From: Pachypanchax playfairii
Lineage: Eukaryota > Chordata > Actinopteri > Cyprinodontiformes > Aplocheilidae
DNA: 64,000 nt
Direction of reading: 5' to 3'
NCBI GenBank assembly: GCA_006937955.1
Contig: SSNP01000041.1
Coordinates: 1,223,714-1,287,713, forward strand
The notes below the pieces were generated by a model. That model had not been told where the DNA came from and searched no databases. It was given only the letters and a program-made list of their open reading frames with translations. Below, in pieces: positions 27,961-39,205 of this stretch. Every line of letters starts with the position of its first letter. Positions within the stretch are counted from its first letter, which is position 1. A program made the position numbers and the translations under genes.

Positions 27961-28644
27961 CCAACTATCTCAACAGATGTGTTCAAAATGGAAAGCTACT
28001 GGTGACCTGCGTAAGAAAAGACTGGAGTATTAGTCTGACAGCACAGATTACACAGTGCTTACAAGGGGTCAGACCTCAGCAAGTTTACAGAGGAGGTACA
28101 TTCAGGAGGGGGAACTTGTCCAAAAAAACATCTTCCCTATGCTATTAGTGAGGCTGAGTGTATTTCAGCTTGTTAATGTGACATGTCACATTATGATAAC
28201 ACATGCCCTAAAGTCAGTCTTAGTTGGCAAAATATATAAAAGTATGAAAGTAAGAATACAGTTAAAAGTTCAAGTCAATGTTTTTACTCCAGGGACATCA
28301 TTTTCTTGTAGGTTCAGCTCTGCAGAACTTTCTGAGAAATCCATCCATCCATTTTCTATTGACCTTATGCTGTGCTGCCCACTTTGTTTCTTTTGGTTTT
28401 GTAAGAACATTTCTGGTTTTGCGCTCATGACACAAAATTTTAGACTGAAAATAAATTTCCAGCTTTAAAACACTCAGACCCCTAAAACTCCACCGGTATC
28501 ATGATGATACATTCATCCCTCTCTGGGTAGATGCACCTGGTTAATGTTTTGAGAAATATAATAGGTAATGTAAGCATAATGAATGCTAACCACAGTGCAG
28601 ACCTCTGTCGAACACTTCACGTCAAATTGTGATTTACACCCAAA
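27961..28644. other. Non-coding DNA
   Basis: A short 'ccatccatccattttctatt' at 28341 recalls the tail of the SINE/LINE families but has no body attached. Confidence 0.4.
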
Positions 28645-28775
28645 ATCAACCCAGACCATTTATTGTGGAGTTACATGCAAATACATTAAAAGCAGCTCTA
28701 TCTCACAATGATGAAGAATCCTTAAAAACATTCCTGGATCAGATGGGGATCCAGATCCAGATCGCCATTTTTTTA
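28645..28775 (+). repeat. Dispersed RTE/LINE-like fragment, copy 1
   Basis: Includes 'tctcacaatgatgaagaatcc' followed by 'ttaaaaacattcctggatc', the same text as near 61797 ('atccttaaaaaaattcctgg'). The family is common in fish and its far end is present only in the second copy. It directly precedes the TTAA-flanked element at 28804. Confidence 0.55.
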
Positions 28776-28803
28776 ATGAATCAGTTATCTGTTTTGTGCT
28801 TAA

Positions 28804-29383
28804 AGAGGCCCTTCCATTAAAAATGTTTTTTCTGAGGTTTCTGTTGAATATTTTAGCTCCACAGGTGTTCTTACCTTCATAGTGGGTGTGAAAACAGGTC
28901 AACAACTTCTCTTTCAGTTTTAATCTCTCAAACTACGCAGGTGGCGATAAAACCTGAGTTCTCCCGAGTCTGAACGGCCTGTATCTGTTTTGTCACAACT
29001 CCTTTGTTCGTTAGTATTCATCAGCTCCCACAGTTGAAACCACGCCTAGCATGCTGCTGGCTAAAAGCTGTTAACATAAGACATAACAAATTGGAAGACA
29101 CAACGTCTGCTGTTGCCATGCGCAGGGGGGCAGGAAACAGTATACTGTACCTTGCTCTCATAGGCTAGTTTGTTAGCCAATCTGAGTCCAGCAAATTCGA
29201 ATAATGAACATGAACGAGCTGCTGCTCGAGGCCTGATGGAACCAGCCGAATTTTGATGCAGACAGATTGAAAGATCTGTTAATCAGTGTTTCCTAACATT
29301 TTTTAGATATAAAATGTTTCATATTACTGGTTAATACTTCAGAAATAACCACAAAGTCATGAAATTTGTGTGAAATGGCCTCT
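28804..29383 (+). mobile_element. TTAA-flanked miniature DNA element (family 1, plus)
   Basis: About 580 bp between TTAA at 28800-28803 and 29384-29387. The ends are inverted: AGAGGCCCTTCCA at the left against AGAGGCCATTTCA read from the right. TTAA duplications are typical of piggyBac- or Kolobok-type elements. The interior matches the element at 58072-58657 read in reverse, including 'gttgaatatttta', 'ccacaggtgttctt', 'gtgaaaac', 'cttctctttc' and 'ttagtattcatcagctc'. No open frame of note; non-autonomous. Confidence 0.7.
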
Positions 29384-29387
29384 TTAA

Positions 29388-31951
29388 GCTTATGTACAGA
29401 GTAGGAAAAAGATGCAGCAGCTGCAACCACCAGCTCCCCAGGCCACCAGTTAGTTCTTTTAAAAAAATGTTATTTAGTATATATATATTGTTGTTGAGGT
29501 TATTTGATGAAATGTTTAAAAATGTGTCCAATTAGGTTAAGCAGTTGTTCTATTCTTATCAGACGGAGAAGGAAAAGAAGAAAAAATGGCACAGACAGTG
29601 TGAAGGTTGGCTGCTCTAATTTGAATCAGCCATAGAAAAAAAACATATCAGTCAACTTATAATGGCCATTATCACTCAAGCTGTGTTCAACTTGTAATCT
29701 CTACAATCAGTTTGGTCAAATAATCTCAAACACACTGGCCCCTTTATTGTATTACTAAGCATGTGTTGAATCATATACATGATATGTATGTTTGAGTCTT
29801 TTCATCCCTGTTCAATAATGTAGTTTCCATTTTCAATTAGAGGCAAATCCAAGCCAACATAAAGCTTTTTTCTAATAACTACATTCATTTCTTCTTCTCT
29901 TTCATTTTCTTACCGAGACAACAAAAAGCAGATGAAAGTCAATTTCAATTGTAAAGTTCATCAAAGTTATTGGGGAACAAAGAAAAAGTCGTTACAAGAA
30001 AAATAATTCCAACACTTGACTTCTTTATATTATATACGGATGTTTCAAGCTTATAACGAAGCAAAGCAATGGGTTTCACTTATGTGTTGTACACACATTT
30101 CTGAAAATAGATGTTCATTGTGGGGAAAAAAAAAGTTTTCATTTAATTTAATGTTTCTTAGAAACTATAATCCAGCATTCAGAAGACCAATCAGTTCCAC
30201 AATGACTCCCAAATCTATTATTTTTTTTATATCTGCATTGCTTGAAACACAACAAATATGGTGTTTATCTGTGTTTTGACAGAATGACACTAGAATCAAG
30301 AAATACGTTTTCTTGGAAAAAAAAAAGTTCAGTTTTGTGAATGTGAACTTTTCTTTCAACTTTTAACTTGTAGACTTAAACAGAGTTAGCGGTTTTCACA
30401 ACTTTACTGTTATGGCTAAATCTTTTAAGTTGGATGTTTTATGATCTTTTTGTGGTCATTACAAAATAATTTTGATGTCACAACTTTAGCTGCTAACTAC
30501 ATATTCAAATTTTACATTTTGTGTTTTTTCTTCTCCAGACGAGGTTAAAAAAAAGGATCACTTGTGGATGATTTGTGGAGTCGAGCAGTGTTTTTCTGTT
30601 AAATCAATTCTGTGGGCATATAATTTCTAACTTGCAACTAGAATAAATTTAAACCTCTGACTTTGCTTTGCAACAAATAATGCCAATCTAAAACAGCAAG
30701 AGCTTCAACAGTTACTTTAAAGCTGCTAAAAAGCTTAAAAATTAAAGTTTTTGAGGGAACAAAATCTAAAAAGGTGCTTACAGTCAAATCTACAGATGTT
30801 CCTTCATAAAAAAAAAAAAAAAAGAGATTTTCATTGTCTGAGTGCCCCGATCTGATTAACTGAAAGACATTCTGAAACTGTTAGTTGTTATATTGTAACT
30901 TATTAAAGTAGCTGCATTGTTTTTGGTACGTTTTTGTTATACAAGGGGTTGTGGTGCTGGTCTTCTATCAACAGCCCAGTCGCGGTGGCATGTGATGGAA
31001 AACCTCCAGCAGCACATGTCCTGACCAAAACAAATTGCATTCCTACCATCTAAAAATGCCCCTCGGCTTTTTTGATTATGTAGAACTTATGTCTGATCAT
31101 GTGCCGTTTTTTTTTGTTTTTTTTGTTTTACACAAATTGTGGAGATTTTCCTGTATGTAGTTTATATGTTAATGTGTTTTTTTTTAATTTTTTTTATTGG
31201 ACAACATTAGTCCTTACTCTCGTATGATTCAGTTCGATAACAAGTAATATCTAAAAAAAAAGTTTTCTTTAGTCTAAATTTGCTGTACTTGAGCAGATTA
31301 AGAGCAGTTTGACGTTGTCTGCAGTCTGTGTAAAGTGAGTCCAAAGTGTGCAGAGAAGCACAGCTGATGCAGATAACTTATCTCTGCCAGCTGGCGAGGG
31401 AACACTTCTGTCACTTGGCTGGAGCATTTGATGTGCAGGTATATGCAGATTCTATCAGAGGCTGGGTGAGTTGTGAGCGCTGAGGCTTATCAGGAGTTTG
31501 CAGGTACCGATTCTGCTATGATGGGCTTCGCAAACACCTGTTGAAAAGGAGCACGAGCTCTGTTGAACTTGACACGATAAGAGACAATTGTGAATGCAGG
31601 AGTCAGACTGAAGACTGGAGCGTACGCGGAGATGGCGATCGCATGTAAACAAGGGGAGAGACGGCAGAAGTTTTTATCTGAGACTCTGAGAGGAGCGTCG
31701 TCTTAGCACCGAGGCTACTTCTCTTTGTCCCATTTTGTCTGTTTTAACAGGACTCAAATGTTGAAAACCAGTTTGGCTACATTGAATCTTTGTGAAGACT
31801 AACAAGCAGGAAGCACATGTGCTCTGAGGGAGGTTCACTGCAATAATTACTGAGCGCTCCCGGTTGCATCTGCCTCATGCTAACTGGTGGCAGGCCAACG
31901 AACAACATGCACTGAAAACAGTCCCTCTCTGCTGGCACTGCTGCTCACGCA
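29388..31951. other. AT-rich DNA, then a repeat-free patch
   Basis: 29388-31260 is AT-rich with many homopolymers and nothing recognised. 31300-31760 is of mixed composition and holds the GATA palindrome. Confidence 0.4.
31371..31383. promoter_or_regulatory. Palindromic GATA-type site
   Basis: AGATAACTTATCT is a perfect inverted pair of WGATAA cores around one central base, a configuration bound by GATA factors. It lies in a repeat-free patch (about 31300-31760). Confidence 0.35.
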
Positions 31952-32170
31952 CTTTTTTTTTTTTTTTTTTGTGTTTTTTTTCAAACCTCTTGGTCTCCCT
32001 CTGCTGTTTTTCTCTCCCTCTCTCTATCCCCATCTGTCTCTCTTCCACTTTCATCTCTTCATATTCTGCATTTTTATCACATTTCTCTTTTGCTCCTGAG
32101 TGCTCTTTTTTTCACCCATCCTACTCGGTTTCCACTCCTCCTCCTCCTCCTCATCCTCCTCTCTGAATTC
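31952..32170 (+). other. Pyrimidine-rich tract
   Basis: Over 200 bp strongly enriched in C and T, beginning with an 18-T run and ending in CTCCTCCTCCTCCTCATCC. No frame of interest. Pairs in composition with the purine tract at 32381-32460. Confidence 0.7.
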
Positions 32171-32380
32171 ACTTGCTCCTCTCTCTCTGCTCCCAAGGCC
32201 ATGTGGTCCAAGCGAGGTAGCAGGGTGACAGAAGCAGGACCCTTTGGTGTCGCAAGTTCCTTGTCTCACTTACGAAGTGCCGCCGTGCATGTGCAGCGAG
32301 TGTTTGTGCATGTGTGTGAGGCGAGGTGCTGTTCTCGAGGGCAAAGCGAGGTGTGAGAGGATGATGCACTTGATATACTG

Positions 32381-32460
32381 TGAGGAGAGGAGGAAGAAGT
32401 GAGGGAAAGGAGTGGAGGGAGAGAGACTTCCAGAGGGAGGGAAGGAGGGAGGAGGACGGG
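32381..32460 (+). other. Purine-rich tract
   Basis: About 80 bp that are almost all A and G (GGAGAGGAGGAAGAAG and similar). Could form non-B DNA, alone or with the upstream pyrimidine tract. Confidence 0.65.
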
Positions 32461-32874
32461 GCTGAGCTGCTTGCTCCGAGTACGCCGCCTACTGGACCTC
32501 AGTTCTGTCCCCAAAGAGCCAACTGGTTCACACACACAGTGGAGGATCTGGTCTCCTTTTAACACATGTATAAAACCTGGACAGCCTCTTTCAGTTATTT
32601 CTCCACTCATGTGGCATCTTTATGATGTTATAGGATATTAGATACTTTACAAATAAATAAACTGAAATAAAAAGAAAATAGGTAAGAATAGAATATTTTA
32701 ATAGAACACATTAGAAAATTCAAATTGTAGTCTTTATAAAACGACAAACCCAAAAAAGGAGATATCTAATTACAATAAACTTTAAAATCCAGATGTTTTC
32801 TGCAGTTTAGTGAAATGAGTCAAAAATATCTCATTGACTTTAAGGTGTAGTAGAATGGAGGATCATACATTTAC

Positions 32875-33060
32875 TGTGCTTGATTTGATCTGGTTTTAGC
32901 TCTTTATTTGTTTTATTTACTGTTTCATTGTATTAAATGTGTTTTGGGAAATTGATTTGATTTCTCTATTGATTATTTAGCTTTGTAAACCATGTTGAAC
33001 GAGTGATGTTTGTGAAATGTGCTCTAGAAATGAGATTTGAGTTAAATGAGTTGAGAATTA
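32875..33060 (+). repeat. Possible retroposon 3' end
   Basis: 'tagctttgtaaacc', 'gtttgtgaaatgtgctctag' and 'aaatgagatttgagttaa' follow the order of a common fish retroposon end ('gtgaaatgtgctatagaaataaag'). Weak, by pattern only. Confidence 0.3.
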
Positions 33061-34362
33061 AGAAAAAAAAGAAGTTAAATCTACAAAAATCACAACATTT
33101 TAAATATTAATTATTTCATAATCTTAACTACAGTGCCACAATGCCTTTAGGTCTATGACAATATAACAGAGCAACATCACTGTTACCATGAGAACAACTG
33201 TATAAAACAACTTTAAACTCTACTGTCCTCAATTTGTTCAGGGATTTCTTTGCGACAGTTTTTATTCTGTATGCCTCAATCAGATCCAAAGCTAAAGCCA
33301 GAGACAGAAGACAGTTTATATCAATAATACCCACAATGCACCACATCATCTTTAACTTTTTCAAATATTAAATCTATATAGCTAACGCCAATATTAATAT
33401 AAAAAGAGCCATACAAATTATAAAATTCTGTTAATTTTAGAACAAAATGAAACTTTTTTAAAGATTTAATTTGTGGGAAAAAAAATAAATGTGAAACAGG
33501 ATTTTTTTTTTTCTTTTAAACTACAAAAATGTCAAAAGTTTAAAAAAAGAGACATACGAAACATCCAAAGCTATAGTTCATTTTCATTCCTGCTTAATTG
33601 ATATATTTTTTTAAATGATTGAAGTTCAAATACATTAGGAATGTTTTCAGATGATTCACATTTCATCTCTACTGAGACAAGAGGCTCTTCATGTTGGAGA
33701 GTGTCGGTTTGGTGCAGCAATGAACACATTTTGTTCCCATCATAAGTGCTTCAGCAGTCAGTTTGGTTTGAGCGTAATGACACCTTAAAGCGCTTGGATG
33801 TTTTTCTCCAATCTGGACTGCCATCAGCATTAAACTGGCCATTTTGACTGATGACATCTCTTTTCCTGAAAACACTCACAAAGTGAACATGCTGGTCGCA
33901 CACTGTAAACAAGGCCAAAAGTGCTGCAATGTTGCACCACTATTACAATTTCTGTTTTTTTCGTGCGCTTGTGTTGCAGAGTTTTAGTAATCATGAAACA
34001 CTGAGTTTGTTTTAAGAGGTGAAATGTCCCACTTATTACTAATTATAGGGATTTTTTTTAAACAAGTTGAAGCCATAGTTAATGCCACTAGTGCTGATAA
34101 CAGAAAACATGAGGATCGTTGTAGTTTAAAAGGTTTGGAAGAAATTTAATTAGTCTGAAAAGAGAAAAGCTAAATTAAATTATAATAAAATAAAATCTAA
34201 ATGTATATTGTGGGAGCAAAATACAGTTCTAACTGCAGAAAGACAAAAACCGAAGAGTACTTTTGTACTTTCTGGAAAGAAAGTTGCTCAGCAGGTCTGT
34301 CTTTGTCTCCTCAATCCTGTCCACATCTAGCGACTCGCAGTAAGAGCTCAAGGTTATATTCC
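33061..34362. other. AT-rich non-coding DNA
   Basis: No feature recognised. Minus-strand frames near 33128-33364 and 33669-33875 match nothing known to me. Confidence 0.45.
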
Positions 34363-34496
34363 CAGTGCTGGGAACGTTACTTTAAAAAGTAATTAATTAC
34401 TCACTACTTGTTCCAAAAAGTAATTGAGTGAGTAACTGAATTTTTTAAAAAGTAGCTAGTTACCTGAGAAAGTAACAGACTGTATTACTAAAAAAG
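34363..34496 (+). repeat. Second copy of the CAGTGCTGGGAACGTTAC repeat, truncated
   Basis: Begins CAGTGCTGGGAACGTTACTT and matches the reverse complement of 3735-3880 over about 135 bp with scattered differences. It stops after 'attactaaaaaag', where the other copy continues into its nested insertions. Probably one terminus of a non-autonomous DNA transposon. Confidence 0.7.
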
Positions 34497-34667
34497 TGGC
34501 AATACATAAAAAAATTTGGATTTTTTTCAGATGGTTTCACAAGTCAGTGGAAATTAGTAAAACAGAGAAGTAATTGAAAAAAATTTTCTATATTTATCGC
34601 AAATAAACAGACAGCAAAAGATCTGTCCTGCACTTCAAGTAATATATTTAAGAAAATATAAACAATA

Positions 34668-34797
34668 TAGGTGCGACTGTGGCTCAGTGGTTAGAGCGGT
34701 TGTCTTCCAAGGTTAGCGGATCGTAGTGTTAAAACGCTTTGAGTAGTCTGAATGACTAGAAAAGCGCTATACAAATACAGGACATTTACCATTTATC
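34668..34797 (+). mobile_element. tRNA-headed SINE-like repeat, internally deleted
   Basis: Starts with a tRNA-like A-box 'gtggctcagtggttagagc' and ends 'gctttgagtagtctgaatg...agaaaagcgctatacaaata', a well-known pairing in fish genomes. Between them the usual middle (including the B-box region) is lost at 'gcggatcgtagtg'. A different family from the GGAT-tailed one. Confidence 0.65.
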
Positions 34798-34984
34798 TTT
34801 ATTAAAGAAAGTCATAATCTCAGACTTCTTGCCCATGACCTCAATGCATTCGAAGAAGTGCTTATATCTGTGAGGGGGTACGCGCATGTTTTTTTCTGAT
34901 GGCTCTGATTGGCACCCTTGTGAATCTTCCTCAGCCAATTGTAAGTGCTTATTTCATAACCCACCGAGCCCAGTCTCCCCACAA

Positions 34985-34986
<2 letters not shown>

Positions 34987-35024
<38 letters not shown>
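34987..35024. repeat. (GT)n microsatellite
   Basis: Nineteen GT units in a row. Confidence 0.98.
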
Positions 35025-35026
<2 letters not shown>

Positions 35027-37019
35027 TCAATGGTGCGTTCACATTACACAGTTTATTTTACCAATTTGTAGTAAAGCACTGTATTTTACATTCACTAATG
35101 AAAACGTCATTGACGTAATCAAGGACAAAGTCTTCCACTAAATGTACCCATAATACCATGTTTTTAAAAAATAAGCAAACTCCACCAATGCAGACAAACA
35201 CCAGGTTTTGAGCAGCACATCTCCTTCTATAAGGATTTCAAGAATTAAAAGGATACATTACAGCTGCTACCAACCACCAATTACATTTAAGAATCAAGAA
35301 AATTCAATGTTGAAGGGATTATATTTTCTCAAATTTGTGATATTAGTTTGACAATTCAACAATTACCTGACTGAAATAGTCATTAGGATTTTTGCCCCAT
35401 TTGAGCAGCTGTAATGGAAAAGGCACCGTGGTTCACACAGTGTGTGTGACATCTGTTCTGCTGTAATACAACAGACTGACTCTCCACAGTAAGTCCCGTT
35501 TACATTTTTCAAATGGACTATTTGAACAGAACTTCTTGCTGTTGTTTCTCAATCATTTCTGCTTTCTTGTCACTAATATCAGCTTTGGGGTGGAGGTCTG
35601 TTTTCACGTCTGCGGTGCAGCAGGTAAGTGAGGAGCATTAAGGCCGGGACCTGTCTGCACTGAATTCAAAAGTTTCAAATGAACAAAAAGAAAAGTGGTC
35701 TTTCTCCTGCAAACATCTAGACATTTTAAAAGACACTCTGCAGTACCAGTAAAAGCTGGTTGTGAAGCAGAGGTACAGCGCTGCCTATCTGCAGCCTGTA
35801 GCTGACAGACAGAGCAGCATGGCTCGACTTTTGGACTGAAGCCCTTTTGTGTGTGGCACAGACGCCGAGCAGACATTGCACAGCCGTTGCGTGGACGTGG
35901 AGGCCTCGGGTCGCCGCTACACTGTTATTAAAAACAGTGTGATAGCATGCTGGCTGTTCCTACTCCTCTCCCTGTTTCTTCTCTTTTTTCTCTACTTGAG
36001 ATTGAAATATTGCTCCTCTTTTGCCCTCTCTTCAGCAGTACAACGGCTGTGGTCTTTTGTATCTTTCTTCCATGAAACCATAAAGAATCTTGCTCAGAAC
36101 TGATCTGTAAGATTAATCTTACTCCAGTTTAGCAGCATCAGGGCCCTTCTACCCCTCAGGCTCATCAAATACATAATTTTAACTTCGATTATCCTTTTCT
36201 GTCTAATTACTCCTAGTTATTTTAGTAAATCGACTAAGGCAGGACGACAAACATCCCCATATAGGAAGTCAAAATTCACCTGACTTCCTGAAGTTATGTT
36301 CTTAAAGAATTAGTTAAATAATTGATTAAATAAATTATTTAAATAATAAAAAACACACATTATACACATATATAGATGGAAAATAACTTTTCCTATAAAT
36401 TGAGAGTAATTAGCAGCTACATGGATTGGTTTGTTTGGTTCTTGAGATACTTACATGTACCAGAATCAAACCCTGACTCTTACTGGAAATCAGCAACAGC
36501 CATCAACTGTCTGCTGGGTAGATGTGATGGCTTTATTTTAACAGAGTCAACAATCCTGGTTCCTCTCGCATTTTCCTCTAATTTTGTTGTTCACTTTCTC
36601 CTGAGAGCACCATAAAATGGGCCTTATTACAATACTCATCACAAGCCTCCTTTAAAGAAAGTGGATACAGATGCACACAGAGATATTCAGGAGCCAAACA
36701 TTCCCATTACAAAGATATGGCTGATTTGTGTGCATTCAGTTGGAGAAAACTCATATGCATAGGTAAATTGCACGCAAAAAGTCGGTCCCTATGATTGTTG
36801 TTTTGAACCCAAAAATAACAGAACAAAGTCAAAACCAGAAACAGCAGAGAAACTGTTATGATTTAGTCAGAGGTCAGTAATATTGTGTGTAGCAGAGACT
36901 TTCTAAAACAATGCTTCATCTTAAATGAAATGTCATCTGAATCAAAACTTGATATCAAAGACAGCAAAGAGGATAAAACAAGTCAAATTAGGTATAAATA
37001 CTTTAATTCTTACCATCTA
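35025..37019. other. Non-coding DNA, possible splice-like site
   Basis: 'gcagcaggtaagtg' at about 35618 fits a splice donor, but no acceptor or coding frame supports an exon. An 84-codon frame at 35849-36103 with a hydrophobic stretch begins at GTG, not ATG. Confidence 0.3.
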
Positions 37020-37148
37020 TTAGTTTATTCTATGGTTTATTGTTTTACATCCAGTGTTCCAAGTGTTGTCATGGTCTTTATCACTCAGTCTGTCTCATGT
37101 TTTCTTTCATTCGTGTTCAATTCACTAACTCTGCCACACTTTACTGTC

Positions 37149-37534
37149 ATCCATCCATCCATCCATCCATCCATCCATCCATCCATCCATCCATCCATCC
37201 ATAAACCCATGTTTCCTGTTGAGGGTCACAGGAAGCTGGTGTCTATCTCCAGCAGTCATTGGAAGAGAGGCGGGGTCACACTTGGACAGGTTGCGAGTCC
37301 ATCACAGGGCTACATACAGACAAATGACCACTCACACACACTCACACCCAGGGACAATTTAGATTTGCCATTAACCTCAAGCATGTTTTTGGTCTGTGGA
37401 AGGAAGCTGGAGTACCTGGAGAAAACCCAAGCATGCACAGGGAGAACATGCAAACTGCATGCCGAAAGGACTCAAACCTGGGACCTTGTTGCTGCAAGGC
37501 AACGGTGCTACCAACTGCCCCACCATGCAGCCCT
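37149..37534 (-). mobile_element. SINE-like retroposon with expanded (CATC)n tail
   Basis: Minus-strand copy of the same family. The tRNA-like head (A-box-like TGGGGCAGTTGG, B-box-like GGTTTGAGTCC on the minus strand) is at the right end near 37534. The body matches the copy at 7407, and the tail has grown into about 13 units of CCAT (37151-37202). It interrupts an older dispersed repeat whose two halves lie at about 37020-37148 and 37535-37790. I see no exact target duplication. Confidence 0.8.
37151..37202. repeat. (CCAT)n microsatellite in SINE tail
   Basis: About 13 tandem CCAT units. On the minus strand this is the GGAT tail of the adjacent SINE-like copy, showing the tail expanded after insertion. 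Confidence 0.9.
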
Positions 37535-37790
37535 CCACCTGATCAGTTCCTTTGAATTCTTCTTCTCCTGCTGCTTGTTCAGTAGCCACCCTGTCCGAGC
37601 TTAAATACTTGGTTTCACTTGCTCATTGTTAGTTCCTCTTGTTTTGTGTCCTCAGTGCTCCGTGTGTTTTCTGAGATGGTCATAGTCTATAGGTTGTGTT
37701 GCACTGCCACCACACCAGCACTCTGGTTTCTTTTTAATAAAGTATTTTTTTAATTTTATATCTTTGAGTCCCTCTGCCACTCAACACAAA

Positions 37791-38883
37791 ACAGAGTCAT
37801 TGAGGTAATGATGGACTTGTTTCCTTTTTTCCTTTTCTTCTTCTATTTTTTTTTTTCTTTAATGCACCTTTTTTTGCTAAAATTAGCATCAAAATTATCT
37901 TGTAATTAGGAGGACAGATTCTCAGGGTTTAAACAGGAAAAAAGTTCAGGTGATTATCAGCTGGACCATTTGAGAGCAGCAGTCTTTTCTTATGAAATGA
38001 CACATGTATAATGTAAAATACATTAAACCACTTTTGCTGTGTGATTGTAGTCCACATACTGTTAGAGGAAACGAGGCCTTATTTTAGAAAATTAAAAGCC
38101 ACAAACTCCTTTAATTATAGCAAATGAACATGTTGGTTTTCTGAGTATTAGTTAAATCCTGGAAATAAGATTTATACAAAAAGCACTTGCAAAACTGCAT
38201 GGTGTTACATTAGTATTCTTGTGTCTGTTGGGAAATACTCAGCTACTACCACATGCAATTTTAGCTTAATATCTGTAAAATTGAAAGTTTTTTTTTTTTT
38301 TAGTTTGCAACAGTTTATTTGCTGTGATCAGCCATTGTGAATCAGTTTGAGAACAAAAGTTAATCTGCTGTAGATATACAAAGAGACATCAAATATTTCT
38401 AAAAGCTTCAAAAGGTTTTTGTTCAGGAAATCCTAATGATTTGAAAGAACTGTCATAGTATTGTTGTTCCTAAAAAGGCAGGTTATTTAATGCAAGAAGG
38501 TGCCACACTATTAAAGACACTGCGGCCACTGTCATCCTAAAACATGATACTGACCCAAAATGTCTCTGTAATATGTATAACTGTGTAATTATTATAAAAT
38601 AGCATTTGACTTGCAATTTTTTTTATACATTTTAAATATGCAAGCAACATACAGTAAGCATGAGGCCCAGTGATTTGTGCAAGGAAATTCAGAACCCTTG
38701 CAAACATTTGAGAACCTCCATCAAAAATGTCGTTAGCAGTGAGATACTGGCTAAAGTTGTGAGACAGTGATTGTTAGAAAAAGTTGCAGGAACTGTTAAA
38801 TCTGGATTTGATCACAGAGGGATGTGTTTTGTTGAAAGCAAGATGCTGTTAATGAACCCTGCAGAAAGCAAGATAGTAAAGCA
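37791..38883. other. AT-rich non-coding DNA
   Basis: Nothing recognised. Confidence 0.5.
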
Positions 38884-39205
38884 GTGACGTGCAGTGAGGT
38901 TCATGGCTGGTGAAGCACTGACTCATTTGGAGTCAGATTTATAAATGTTAGAACCCAAAGAGTATCTTTATTTACTATTAAGTTAGCAGTTGTCTGTCTC
39001 ACCTGTAGGGACATTAAAGATATTACACCGGCTTTAAAAAGTCCTGGTGCATAACAAATCTTTCTGCAAACTTTATACTGATGACATGTTAATAATCAGA
39101 AATTAGCACAAGCCACTCAATCCAGTTTGTACCGGATCACTCATTCAGAGGTCATGTGAAGCTTGTTGTTCCCTCAGTTTCTGTCCTATATTTGATCAGG
39201 AAATG
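38884..39205 (+). repeat. Probable DNA-transposon terminus
   Basis: Opens with 'cagtgacgtgcagtgaggtt', then 'catggctggtgaagcactgac', 'ggacattaaagatattac' and 'ttctgcaaactttat', which together match a fish repeat I recall as a DNA-transposon end. No matching inverted end is visible nearby, so this is a partial copy. Confidence 0.45.

Larger units (their letters stand above)
37020..37790 (+). repeat. Dispersed 3'-end-like repeat split by a SINE copy
   Basis: T-rich text with 'tctcatgttttctttcattcg', 'cacctgatcagttcc', 'tccgagcttaaatacttgg' and 'aataaagta' near 37738, ending in 'gagtccctctgccactc'. Similar layouts occur at 14070-14330, 15030-15360, 21220-21580 and, in reverse, 10840-11180. The SINE-like copy at 37149-37534 splits it between 'cacactttactgtc' and 'ctccacctgatc'. 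Confidence 0.45.

Noticed and set aside
35580..35625. Exon ending at a GCAGCAG/GTAAGTG donor
   Set aside because: A donor-like site alone is weak evidence; no acceptor, frame or conserved protein supports it.
35849..36103. 84-codon frame with a hydrophobic stretch that looks like a membrane segment
   Set aside because: The first codon is GTG, not ATG, and the hydrophobic run arises from a CT-rich stretch.
36885..37604. 239-codon open frame, plus strand
   Set aside because: Begins at GTG and runs through two repeats; the 'HPSIHPSI' stretch is the CCAT tail of a SINE copy.
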